64,000 nucleotides of DNA from Lichina pygmaea (lineage: Eukaryota > Ascomycota > Lichinomycetes > Lichinales > Lichinaceae), in assembly GCA_963422465.1 (NCBI GenBank), contig OY730172.1, positions 3,286,001 to 3,350,000 of the forward strand. Direction: 5' to 3'. The translations under genes were made by a program, and so were the position numbers. Of the stretch, positions 10,974-22,100 are shown piece after piece. The notes under the pieces are model-generated. The model ran no database searches, was not told the DNA's origin, and saw nothing but the letters and a program-made list of their open reading frames with translations. The first letter of the stretch is position 1. Every line of letters starts with the position of its first letter.

Positions 10974-11915
10974 CTAGTACCGCACTCCGCCAGAGGCTTC
11001 GGGGTACTGCGCAGGCTGATACGACGGGCTCGTGTGAGCGTAACCCGGCGCAACGGGCTGATGCGGATCGTGGATCGTGTTGACACCGTTGGAGTATCCA
11101 GCGCCAGGAGCGGCGGTCGAGCCGGTGTAGCCAGTATCTTGAGACGGCTGGACGCCCTGGTGATGATGCTTCTCGTGGTGGTGAGAGTCCGTCGCGGGTG
11201 CCACAGTGCCAGACGTTGCGAGCTCGGCGTCGCTCGTCGCCGTGTTCTGCTTCCGCCGTCGGAACAAGCCTCGAGCGCCCGATCCCTTCGTGTAGTTGTT
11301 CGCCGGCGATGGGCCGAAGCGCTTCTCCTTCTTGTGATGACGGACGAGCAAGATCTGCAGGACGGCAGAGACCAGGAACAGGAGGCTAGAGCGTAAAGTC
11401 GCTCGGTCAGACCAGTCGAGAGCAAATGAGCCATTCTCGCCGAGTACTCACAAGAGAATGATGGCGACGGCAAAGACGACCTTCTGCAGAAGGCACGACC
11501 TGGTCAGGTTCGGCCGGTAGTCGGTCGGCGGCGACGTCGTCGACTCGCCAGTCTCGGTGTTTCCGCTGCCAAGGGGCGTCGAGACGTCTCCGCTGCAGCT
11601 GTGGCGGCCGGATCTGGTCATGATCGTGACGGCGATGAAGCCGCCGACGAAGAGAGCATCCAGGATCAGAGCCAAGATGCCGAAGCCCTTGAGCCCGCCA
11701 ATGAAGCAGGTCAAGAGCAAGGCGAAGGCGGCCCAGATGATGGCCCCGCCTGCGATGCCCGCGACCGCCTTGACACGGTTGGGCTGGGAGAGATCATTCT
11801 TCGCCTGCACCGCGAGGAAGTACGAGTAGATGGCGAGGATCAGGATGGCGCCCAGAAGCTGGATCAGCCGCAGCAGGGTCTGGGCCGCCTTGAGGAGCTT
11901 GCCACCTATCGCCAT
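10974..11915 (-). CDS. MARVEL-domain membrane protein
   Basis: Two exons, 11915-11452 and 11385-10974, joined by a 66-nt intron (GTGAGT donor, CTCTAG acceptor) give 291 aa. Four hydrophobic segments fit the MARVEL topology: LLGAILILAIYSYFLAV, GGAIIWAAFALLLTCFIGG, FGILALILDALFVGGFIAV, and a fourth that is only complete after splicing (VVFAVAIILFLLFLVSAVL). The cytosolic tail is long, hydrophilic and rich in Gly, His, Pro and Tyr. Fungal MARVEL proteins (Nce102 relatives) sit at plasma-membrane microdomains such as eisosomes; the precise role here is inferred. An extra cysteine-bearing loop (HSCSGD to TRSCLLQ) lies between segments three and four. The start ATG is followed by a short amphipathic region, as usual. 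Confidence 0.85.
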
Positions 11916-13745
11916 CGTGAAATGGGATACTGGCTGACGAAAAGGAGAGTCGCGAGAGCCACTAAGTATGTATGATATGGTGAGATGGTGACTGCCGGGC
12001 TAAGCAGACGAGGGCGATGATGAGGAAGCGAAGGATGATTTATGTTAGGGATGGGGCTCAAGGGGACTTTATCCCACGCACGAATCTATTCACGTCATAT
12101 TGGCTCTCGCCAAGGTCTTGCTCGCGCTACTGTACGTAATTGCTCCGCTCCGTACGGAGATGACCAAGGCCACGGTCATCCGTAGGAGCCTAGTACGCAG
12201 AATTGACTGCGTACGTACTACAGTAGTAGTCAGGCGCACACCATGGAGCTTCCACCAGAACTGTGCCTAAAGATATCTAATTATCAAAAGTAGCAGGCAC
12301 GAGCGAAAACTCTGTCATTCTTGCGTGTAGCACTGCAGGAAGCAAGGTTCATCAGAAATTGTGAACTCCGCTTCGTGCTCCTCAAACAGAAGTCGAGGTT
12401 GACAACTTTAGACACTGCTTCTTGAGAAGCTTGTATGAGGTCGGTCAGCGGAAATCTCCGGAGGTACGGAGTACGGAGTACGAGCGAACAGGAATGGCAG
12501 ATACAGTAAGAGTTCTCTGACTTCTGCGAGATACGCTCGATTTACAAAAGATTTGACAAAACATAACGTCGCCACTCCAACTGGTCGGGATATTTCTGTT
12601 GACGGACCTCGTACATATATCATTCCTTGCTCCGCCTTGTCTTCTCCTCGGGCGCAAAAACTTGGTTTGTGGTCGACGTGGAAAGTCAATTATGACGTCT
12701 CCTCCCTTCGCCCCACAAGACCGTTGGCCATGCGTGCCAAGTTCGCCTCCTTACCACATTAAGTAACTCCGACGCGGCGGGAAACCATCGTGGCTTGAGC
12801 ATTGAGCCTTCCTTCGCCACATATGGCGTGGACTGTGGTGGCTTGTACGAGTACCAGCACCACTGAGGTGTGTGGCTGCAGCTCTGATGAGTAATCCCGA
12901 CCCTCATGTCGCCTGATCTGCCTTACTCAGCGGGTTAGGTCAGCCGCCCCAGGCAACCTGCAGTGCTCCCCCGACCCTGTCCGTCCCCCCCTAAAAAAAT
13001 AGTCTCCGTACACTGCCATGTCGACTCTCTGAGGGTGCAGTCTACGCATCGCCTAAACGGCGATTCCTGGGGCTACAGCGCTCTCACAATCAATGCATGT
13101 ACATATCTTAGCCACAGAACTTTAGCTACCGGTGAGGTGAACAACATGCCGACCATGCTGTCGTTCACAGCCTCTTGGAATAGATGCCAGTTGCTAGACA
13201 TATGTAATACGGTGACCTGCATACCGGTACCATGGCGTAGCGCCTGCAACGGTCCAGACTAGTCAAGCAAGGAGCAACGCTCTGTTATCAGTAGGGAACG
13301 CAGTGCCAAAGAAGGGGCCTGTCTCCCGGGGAACGCTACTGCACTGCAGTTCTGCTTTTCATGTATCTCAATCTATATACGAGTATCTGTACTCGTAAGG
13401 AGCGTAGTAGAAGAGAGACAGGATGCTTCTTGTTCCTGGCATTTGGGTTTGAGGATGGATTCGGGTTCATGTTTCATCAAGACAGGGCTAAGTAGGATGT
13501 CTCTATTCCCGCTGAAGAGGGCGACAACCATGGCAATACCTGCATAGCGAGACTCCATGGCTCGGAGATGTAGCTTTACTCGTTTGGATTCGGTTCGATT
13601 GAGACTTCTACAGCAAGAGGTAGTGGCACAGCGAGAGGCTTCTCGGAGCAAAGGTTGAGGACTCTGTCATGATGGTGGACGAGAGTGAGTTGTGTGATAG
13701 CAACGACGAGGGCTAGGCAAGGGGAGGTGAAGGAGATTCAGGGAG
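11916..13745. other. Intergenic region
   Basis: No gene recognised between the MARVEL gene and the LPMO gene 3' end. There are GTAC-rich palindromes (12130-12225 and about 12465-12485), several AG-rich stretches and only short unsupported open frames. The stretch 13370-13740 is probably the 3' flank of the LPMO gene. Confidence 0.6.
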
Positions 13746-15254
13746 CTAAGCAGCTGCGACAATCTCTCCGTCCCGACAGACCGTCCCTGGCGCAAGCGCA
13801 CCCATGTAGACCCACACGCCCTGATCGCAGATCTCGAACCCTAGTCCGTCACGTCCTTCGTCACCGGCGGTATCCTCCACGTAGTCGACGCAGCGAAGAT
13901 CCACTTCTCCGGTACAGGAACCGTCGCCACCGCCCCGAGTCGACGGCTCCCATGTGATTCGACCGTCGATGCAGATTGTCCCTGGAGCGACGAGACCCAT
14001 CGGAGTGTAGTCCGTTCCGAGATCGTTGCACAGGGCCCACGTCGTGCGTGAGGGACAGGAGACCTGGCCCTCGTCACAGACCGAGACCGAGACGGGCGAG
14101 TTCGCGAGATCCGACGTCGTAGAAGAGGACGGGACCGTCGGCAGGGGGGTCGGCGACTCGGAGCTCGGCGACGGCGTTTTCGTGGTCGAGCCATCGAACG
14201 GTCCGGACGCGTCGGCCAACGTGTTGCTATGATACACGGAGCCGAATCCAGAAGCCGTGACCGTAGAGGTTGTCAGGCTTGTGGACACGATCGTCGTGTT
14301 CTCGTCGTACACATCAGCTTCGTTGAACGGAGATCCGGTGCCATCGGGCAGAGCCTCCGAGGTCGAGCTCTCCTCGGGGAAGAGGCTGCTAATCGTATTG
14401 GTCGGGTTCGAAGTCGTCTCCGGTGCTGGGAGTTCCCCGCTGCTGATATCCACGGTCGCTGCTACGTGGAGAACGGGTGCAAAAGTGGTCGGGGGCGGTT
14501 CGTCAACCGTCTCCTCCACCCGTGGGGCTGGGGCGTGCTCCCGGACAGGTGAGACGGCTCCGTCAGCGCACGGGCCTGGATATGGTGGGGTGTCCTCTGT
14601 GACGCCGCTGCCGTAGACCACATCAATCCCGCGATTGGGAAAGACGAGCGCCCGATTCTCTTCCGTCGTGCACTGCCCTCTGGGTCCGATGTTGGCGAGA
14701 AAGATGTCCGGGAGAGCGGCGATCCAGTTCATCAGGTCCGCATCACTCGAGCCGGCACCCTCGATCTCGACTTGAGCGCAGTTCATGTACATCTCACGGT
14801 TGCCGACCAGGTTGAACCACGTCCAAGCGAAGAGAGCCCTTCCGGACGGTGCGAACGACGGAATTGTAAACTCGTAGTCGGATGTTGGTGAGGGGCAGCC
14901 GCCGATAATGGACTTGATCACCTGAAACGTGATACCACCGTTATAGGACATCGACAGCTGGCATGACCCACCATGGTGGGAGGCGCCTCCAACGATGGAC
15001 ATTCTGTAGCTTGAGCCGGCCAGGTAAGTCTCGACCGGACGCCACGGGTCCTGCACGTTGTAGTTTTTGCAAGGGTAGTCCACCCCATCGTCGCGCAACG
15101 GAGCCACAAGATCGTAGTCAATGGATCCGTCAGTATTCAAGGGATCGTATTTGCTGCGCAGGGGAAACGGCCTGTTCATCTCCATGTGGCCAAGAGTCAG
15201 AAGGGCAGAGCCCAGAAGAATTGACAGCCGCGAGGCCATGGTGGTGAGTCTCAT
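13746..15254 (-). CDS. Secreted AA11-type lytic polysaccharide monooxygenase
   Basis: AA11 LPMOs are copper enzymes that oxidatively cleave chitin outside the cell. A single exon begins at ATG 15254 (or 15239), with a signal peptide ending in ALLTLG directly before His (HMEMNRPFPLRSKYDP). That His would be the N-terminal copper ligand after cleavage. Family motifs follow: YPCKNY, HHGGSCQLS (second His), FTIPSFAPSGRALFAWTWFN and GNREMYMNCA. After about residue 280 comes a Ser/Thr/Pro-rich linker, then two cysteine-rich modules with the pattern C-W-x-x-C...G-x-V-A-P-G-T-x-C-x-x-G-x-I (VAPGTICIDGRI and LAPGTVCRDGEI), resembling the X278 chitin-binding module. The upstream in-frame extension to 15383 is probably 5' UTR. 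The length, about 500 aa, is long for AA11 because of linker and modules. Confidence 0.9.
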   Translation of the reverse strand: MRLTTMASRLSILLGSALLTLGHMEMNRPFPLRSKYDPLNTDGSIDYDLVAPLRDDGVDYPCKNYNVQDPWRPVETYLAGSSYRMSIVGGASHHGGSCQLSMSYNGGITFQVIKSIIGGCPSPTSDYEFTIPSFAPSGRALFAWTWFNLVGNREMYMNCAQVEIEGAGSSDADLMNWIAALPDIFLANIGPRGQCTTEENRALVFPNRGIDVVYGSGVTEDTPPYPGPCADGAVSPVREHAPAPRVEETVDEPPPTTFAPVLHVAATVDISSGELPAPETTSNPTNTISSLFPEESSTSEALPDGTGSPFNEADVYDENTTIVSTSLTTSTVTASGFGSVYHSNTLADASGPFDGSTTKTPSPSSESPTPLPTVPSSSTTSDLANSPVSVSVCDEGQVSCPSRTTWALCNDLGTDYTPMGLVAPGTICIDGRITWEPSTRGGGDGSCTGEVDLRCVDYVEDTAGDEGRDGLGFEICDQGVWVYMGALAPGTVCRDGEIVAAA

Positions 15255-16199
15255 TTTGCTGAGCAGCAGATGATAGAACCTGATATGGGTTGTAGTTGGG
15301 TGAAGTTGTGATGGCCTTTTATTCCCGCACATATCAATATCACACCGGACGTCACAGGGCGGGGGTAGCCATTTCCCTGACAACGGCGCACGTGAGCTGG
15401 AGGGATCCTAAAAAGAGAAAACCTAGCATCTGGATGTGATCCAGACGCGTCCAAAAAGTGCAAGGAAACCATGAGGCTAAGGTAACTCCGGGCACCGGCA
15501 AGACCCTCATTCTTATCTTCGGTACCACATGTACGGTAAGGAGTTGAGTCCTACGGACCGGCCAATTCATCAGCAAGAAATCGCAAGAGACATCTTCAAG
15601 CTTCAACTATCAAGCTAGTTGAAGCAATTCTGACAGTCCCATTGTACATTCCTGAGCAAGGGCACAGGTGCAATATCGATGAAGCCGTACTAGGCCACAT
15701 GGGTGGACATCCACCGGGTCTAGAGTTCTGGGAGCCACGGCCAGACAGAAGATATTGAGACACAGCAGCATCTGACAGCGGCTGACCAGGCATCATACTG
15801 TCGAGATACGAAGCCGGCCCCTGCTTCAAGATTCAAAGACAGGATAGCTACATACTGTACGTAGTCCGTAACATCGTCGGTCAGCAACAGCTACACACGT
15901 GACCGCAGAGCCTCTTCTAATCTCACGTGATGTAGGCGATACTTTGAGTACTGTGCGTATGTACCTGTCACGTGTCAAGTTGCAATGTTACGACTACTGT
16001 AAGTACTTCGTACAATACAGTAGGCAGGTGATGACGTCGTGACTCCGACCTAGCGGCGATGGGTCCAGATTAGCTTTCGTCGCGTACCTGGTTTCTGTTC
16101 GTCTGCGCGTCATGGAGCTGAGCTCCAAGGATGTCGATGTTGATCACGGTTTACTGCAGTCGTCGAGCGCAAGCATTGCATATACTCTTTTGATAGCGG
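15255..16199. other. Divergent intergenic region (LPMO / uve1)
   Basis: About 0.95 kb separate the starts of the minus-strand LPMO gene and the plus-strand uve1 gene. No coding region is supported. It contains several CACGTG/CACGTGA-like sites (near 15895, 15925 and 15969), TGACGTCGTGA near 16033 (CRE-like) and GTAC palindromes. Whether any site is functional cannot be told. Confidence 0.5.
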
Positions 16200-16355
16200 A
16201 TGACTTTTGTTTCTCGTTCCTCGTCTTGTGGTGCTCCATTGACCATCTGCTGTATCAGACCTATTCCACTTTGTCGACCTCGATTGCCTTTGCGGCCGTC
16301 TCCATCCGCCCCGGCAGTTCTCAGAGTCTTCTCGCCAGCTCCTAGGGTCCTAACA

Positions 16356-18532
16356 ATGGCAAAGAGAAAGCGCGCGGCCACGGCCCAGGCAAAAATGTTG
16401 CAGGAAACCCCAGTCGCTCTGCCACAAGGGGTCGATCTTCCTACGGTCGGGGCAGCCACCGAGAAAGCCTCCAATGTCGTCCAATCTAAAGTAGAGAACG
16501 GCGCTTCGGATTCATCTCTGACAGATCTTTCTGGCGTCGAATTGCCGAAGCCAAGTACTGCAACCAAAGGAGAGAAAAGGCGCACGGCCAAATCTAGGAA
16601 GATTGCAGAAGGGTCTCTCGTCGCGACTCCCAAACCGAAGGTCAACGTCAAGCCAGAAGATGAAAATCCGGACGACGCGGAGCTCCGCGATCCTGAGATG
16701 GATGAGGACGGAGGAGAAGCTCCGGACGAAGAGGAGCTCAAGGTCGCCTTGTCACGTCCGCCGCCAGTCAACAGCGGCTACCTTCCGCTGCCCTGGAAAG
16801 GTCGATTGGGATTCGTACGTGATGTCCAGAGCGCCGTGACACTCATTAGATTGAGATTCCTTTTCATCTGCGACGTAGGGCTTACGATTCACAGGCGTGT
16901 CTGAACACGTACCTTCGTACAGCAAACCCTCCCGTGTTCTCGTCACGTACCTGTCGCATCGCGTCCATCCTGGAGAGACGGTATCCGCTCAAAGACCCCG
17001 CGGCGGCGTACCATCCGACTAAAAACCGGCCGGATCGGAACCAAACTCCCAACGCTCCTCGTGGCATGGCCTATGTGCAGGAACTAGGTCTTACCAACGC
17101 GAGGGACATTGTGAAGATGGTTCGATGGAACGATAAGTTCGGCATCAAGTTCATGCGTCTGAGCAGTGAGATGTTTCCGTTTGCCAGCCATGACGAGCAC
17201 GGCTACAAGCTGGCGCCATTCGCTTCCGAGGTTCTGGCCGAAGCTGGTAAAGTAGCTGGCAAGCTCGGCCACCGATTAACGACCCATCCCGGCCAAGTAT
17301 GCTTCCTCCCGCAGTCGATACTCCGAGAGCTATTGCTAACACGGTTATTTTAGTTCACGCAGCTCGGCTCACCGAGGAAAGAAGTTATTCAGGCCTCGAT
17401 ACGTGACCTCGATTACCACGCCGAGTTGTTGAGTCTCCTAAAGCTCCCTCCTCAACTGGATCGAGATGCGGTGATGATCATTCACATGGGTGGCGTCTTT
17501 GGCGATAAGGAAGCCACTTTGGATCGATTTCGAGAGAACTACAAGCGCTTGTCTCAGGGAGTCAAGAAGCGCCTGGTCCTCGAGAACGACGACGTGAGCT
17601 GGTCTGTTCACGAACTCTTGCCAGTATGTCAAGAGCTCGATATTCCGCTGGTGCTCGATTACCATCACCATAATATCCTCCACTCGGACCAAGTGAGAGA
17701 GGGCACCCTGGACATCATGAACCTATACGATGACATCAAGAAGACCTGGACGAGAAAAGGCATCACCCAGAAGATGCACTGCTCGGAACCGGTACCCGGC
17801 GCCATCACTCCACGCCAGCGAAGAAAGCATAGTCCTCGGGTCATGGTGCTCCCGCCATGCGATCCAACTATGGATCTGATGATCGAGGCCAAGGACAAGG
17901 AGCAAGCCGTGTTCGAGTTAATGCGGACATACAAGCTGCCCGGCTGGGATACGATTCACGACATGGTTCCACACGCTCGTGTAGATGAAAACGCTCCTAA
18001 GAAGACAGGGAAAAAACCGACTTCAGAGAAGAAGGCGAAGAAAGGACCGCTCGAGAACGGGCAAGAACCGGATGCAGCGGCTGACGTCGTCGATGCTCCA
18101 GAGGAGGTCCTTCCACGATCGGTCCCCGACGAGGAAATAGGAATGGGAGGCCCAGATGGAAGGGTTTACTGGCCTCCAGGCATGGAGAGTTGGTTGCGCC
18201 CGGCTAAACGCATCGTAAAGAAGAAGGATCCGGCAGAAGTGGATACCAAAGTGTCGGTCAAGAAGAGACAGAAGTCGACTGTCAAGGAAACGGCCGAGGT
18301 CCTCTCGACCACCTCCGTCCAGAACAAGAAATCCACCGTTCTCAGAGGTGGTGGCTCAAAGAAAACAACAGCGAGAAGCATCCTGTTGAAGGATGAACTC
18401 GACGAGGAGTCGGATGGTCTGCCAGATCTCTCCGAGCCTGAGCCTGAGCTTCCTGTAGCAACTGATACGCCGTCCGCGCCTCAACGACAGAGCACCAGGG
18501 CCAAGAGGATCAACTACGCTGAGCAGGAGTGA
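16356..18532 (+). CDS. uve1: UV-damage endonuclease (UVDE family)
   Basis: UVDE nicks DNA 5' of UV photoproducts and other distortions and starts alternative excision repair; fungal versions act in nucleus and in some species mitochondria. Exons are 16356-16814, 16895-17296 and 17354-18532 (introns 80 and 57 nt; GTACGT/CACAG and GTATGC/TTTAG), giving 679 aa. The TIM-barrel motifs are in order: NAPRGMAYVQELGLTNARDI, KFMRLSSEMFPFASH, THPGQFTQLGSPRKE (split by intron 2), IHMGGVFGDKE, RLVLENDDVSW, LVLDYHHHN, KMHCSEP. The His, Glu, Asp and Lys metal/active-site residues expected for the family are present. The N-terminal 150 residues and the Lys-rich C-tail (after 200 residues of low complexity) are disordered and NLS-like (AKRKRA, SEKKAKK). 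The same frame is open upstream to ATG 16200, adding 52 residues. Confidence 0.95.
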
Positions 18533-19068
18533 TATTTTTTACATGTTCGCATAGCGATTGCGGGAGGCACGTTCTCAGGGTGTCCATCCAACGCACAATC
18601 ATGTATGGTATACTAAATCTAGGCGTCTTTGAAACGAGAGCGAAGCTTTTCTCAGTTTACACTTCTGACATGTACACCTTGTTGTCCCCAAGAGGTCTTG
18701 AAATTCTCGGCCTGGATTGCATTCATTAGCTGAAGTTAACAATATCTCCAAAGGCTGTTTCGGCGGAGTGGATGTAGGAGGGCGTGGAGGGTAAGTGCAG
18801 TACGCTACGTAGCACATGTCGTAAGTTTTACTTTTCCCAAACAACTACTCCGTACGTACGTAACGTACGTAGCGGCCGGCTCTAAGCTGTCGCCTGTAGA
18901 TTGGGGTCAACCTTAGCTAATCAATAGGGCCCCGTGAGCCCATTCGGCCGGGGTGGACGTCACACTAGGCTGTCATCTACCCTCAACCAGGTGTCCCCTG
19001 TGCCAAGGACATACGTTCAAGGTACGTTGACAGATGAGATATACAGGAGCAGCGTATAGCTGACGTAA
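18533..19068. other. Intergenic region between uve1 and app1
   Basis: No gene is recognised. It holds a GTAC palindrome cluster at 18845-18880 and a pyrimidine-rich stretch just beyond (19095-19140) that looks like a fungal core promoter or 5' UTR. The missing first exon of app1 may lie here. Confidence 0.5.
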
Positions 19069-19149
19069 AGACAGCACCAAGGAACGCCCTTTAAGCTGGC
19101 TCCCTTTCCCCGGCCTCGTCTTCGTCCTTCCCCCTCTGCCCGGGGAGTT

Positions 19150-22100
19150 TTGTCACTGCTGCGTTACCTCGTGCCAAATGCGCGGCAGCGTGCCCGTGCT
19201 CGCTATTTTGATTTCCGGCACGAGACGTTACCGTACTACCGTCAGAGGGCGCAGTCACGGATCTACGGCTATCTGGTTGCGCGCGGACGTCGGCGGAAGC
19301 AACGTCGGACCTTCGGTAATCGAGTGCTCGCTCTCCTGTTTGGGAAATCCAGGAGGTCGGCCGATGCTGGCAGAAGAAAGAATGCTTGTCTCGGCAGAAG
19401 AGAGAACATGAATGTCCAAGACGCTGCTGGGTCGTCTATTGGGTCCCTCGCCATGGAAGGGGGACAGTCAGAGGGAAGGGAACGGGGGTCGAGGCGGCGG
19501 AAGCTAGCCGGCTACCTCAAGGTCGCGAATGAGCTACGCCAGTCGTACCAGCAGGTCTATGCTCCAACATGGTCGTCGAAAGTGTCCTTTCAAGAGGGTC
19601 AAGATGGGCCTGGCGGGTTCGCAGATGCCAGTATCGTCAACACCGGAGACGAGGAGATGCTGTTGTTCCCAAGTTACGCCCGGAGGCACATCAAAGCACA
19701 AGTCCCTCGAACGGAGGAGGAAAACCAAGCGGTACAAGCCACCGAAGGTGCAGATGGTACTAACGACGGCGCAGGAACGCAGGACGCAAAGTATTGGCGC
19801 CAGGAGTGGGAAAGATGGGAAGACGACAAGGCGATAGTGGATGTAGACGTCCGCGGCTGGATTTATTCATCTCACAGTGGACCTCTGGGCAGGAAGAACC
19901 GCCTTATGATTGGGCTTGCCCGGCATCTGAGCGGAGTACCAGCGCCGGCTTCTAATCCCGAGGTCGACGGCTATCAGTCGGACGATGCGCTCAGCCGTCG
20001 GTCTTTTGACATCGCAGCGGCACCTTCTAAGGGTGAAGAGGAGCTCGTCACGAAGGAGGCCGAGTCGATCGTGCGGAGGGGGCACGATGAGGCTGCCAAT
20101 GCCGGCCGAGGCGCATATAGCGAAGGACCCGATCGCAGTGCCCATAACGCAGCTATCCTCAGCCCAGACGAACGCAACCAATCAGCGAGTCGCCTGTCGT
20201 CGACGGGACGCCAAGCCGAGTCACTGCATCCTACGACGACGAACAGGTCTACAGGGTCTGGGCGAGAGAGTTCCCCTGATCAGGCAGCTCCGGCGAAGCG
20301 GTCATCGTGGAATCAGCCGACGGATATGAGTCCAGCAGAATTGACATCCGCCAACACAAACCTCGTGGCCCGTCTGAAGCCGTTCTTGAGTACGCCGCTG
20401 AGCCACGTCCCGATCACGGTGTTCTTCTTCAATGAGAAGACTTCTCAGTCGCGGACCATTGAGACCAATGAATCCGGCCACTTTTGGATCAGAGCCGCCC
20501 TAGCTTTTGTGCCTACGACGGTCCGAGTGTTGGCCTCCGAGAGTCTGTCGGCGACGGAGGATGTTATCATCACCGAGCCCCGTGGAGTCAGCCTGATCAG
20601 CGATATCGACGACACCATCAAGCACTCCGCGGTCGGTAGCGGTGCCAAGGAGATTTTCAGGAACACCTTCGTCCGAGAACTGGGCGACCTGAACGTCGAA
20701 GGCGTGCGAGACTGGTACGGACAACTGGCGGAGATTGGCGTCAAGCTGCACTACGTCTCGAACTCGCCCTGGCAGCTGTATCCGCTGCTCGTCAGCTTCT
20801 TTTCCATGGCTGGCCTGCCTCCAGGCTCTTTTCATCTCAAGCATTACAGCGGTATGCTGCAGGGGATATTCGAACCTGTCGCCGAACGGAAAAAAGGGTC
20901 GCTGGAGAGGATCATGGGGGACTTTCCCGAGCGGAAGTTTATCCTCGTAGGCGACAGCGGGGAGGCTGATCTCGAGGTATATACCGACGTTGTCCTTGCC
21001 AATCCGGGACGAGTTGCTGCTGTCTACATCCGCGACGTAACAACACCGCCGTCGCGCGGCTTCTTCGATCCATCCGTTGGGCCCGCCGGTGAGAGTCGGG
21101 CGGTTGACGCTGAAGATCAACAGAGCGTATCTCAACCACATACATTAGTGGTCGACGAGAAATCGGCTCTGGATCAAGCAGCAGGTGGCCCGAAGAAGAA
21201 GGCTGTCGCGCCGAAGCAGGAAAGTGACCCGGCGGGAGGCGCTTCGTACAGAGTACGACCGGAGGCCTCTCGGTCGACGGTCTCAAGAATCGGGGACCAG
21301 CAGAGGCTGGCCCCGGCCCCTCCAGCCAAGCCTAGCTCACTGAGACAGAGCATCAACCAGGAGCCTGCACATCAGGCTGCCGGGAATCGGCGAACCGGTG
21401 AAGCGGACTCGTCCTCTTCGCGGAAAACGCCCCCGCCCTTGCCTCCTAAGCCGCCAGCATATGCACAAGGACAAAGCTCATCAACCCACTCCAAGACGGC
21501 TCCTGCTTCAGAGACACCGGTGGGCCCGCCTGCGATCAGAACACCCGAGCAGGAGCCGCCCGATGAAACACAACGAGACGATTCAAATCTGCTCCGTCGA
21601 ACGGTGGCAACCGCATACAACAAACTCCCCTCCGCGTCAGCCATCCTGCGAGGGGTGACTGGTACCGCTGATCATTCAGCAGCGTCGGAGTCGTCTTTGC
21701 AAGAATCCTCCAATTCATCCTCGTCCCAACCACCGTCCCAGCCAAGATCTGCGGCGTATGATGCGCTGCAAAGGACGATGACCGCACCAACCGGATCGAA
21801 CTCTTTCACTCATCGTGCCGGAGGCGAGCAAGGCTCGAGGACCGACAGTCCTGTTCAACCATCGAACACGTCCTCTTCACGGCCGTCCGAGCCTCCTCCC
21901 CCACCGCGTCCCCGCCGTCGCCAACAGCAGGCACCCCCGCCACCACCGCCTCCGTCACGACGAGCCTTGACCTCGTATCCCGATACGCCAGCGCCCACCA
22001 CCGCCACAGCGTCACCCAGCGTTACGGCGTCGCTAGCTTCTCGGGCCATCAATCGGCTCAGCGAGTCTCATCTCACCTCGGCTCAAGCAAGTGATACAGT

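Noticed and set aside
20500-21141. Minus-strand frame of 213 codons
   Set aside because: Antisense to the conserved DUF2183 catalytic block of app1.
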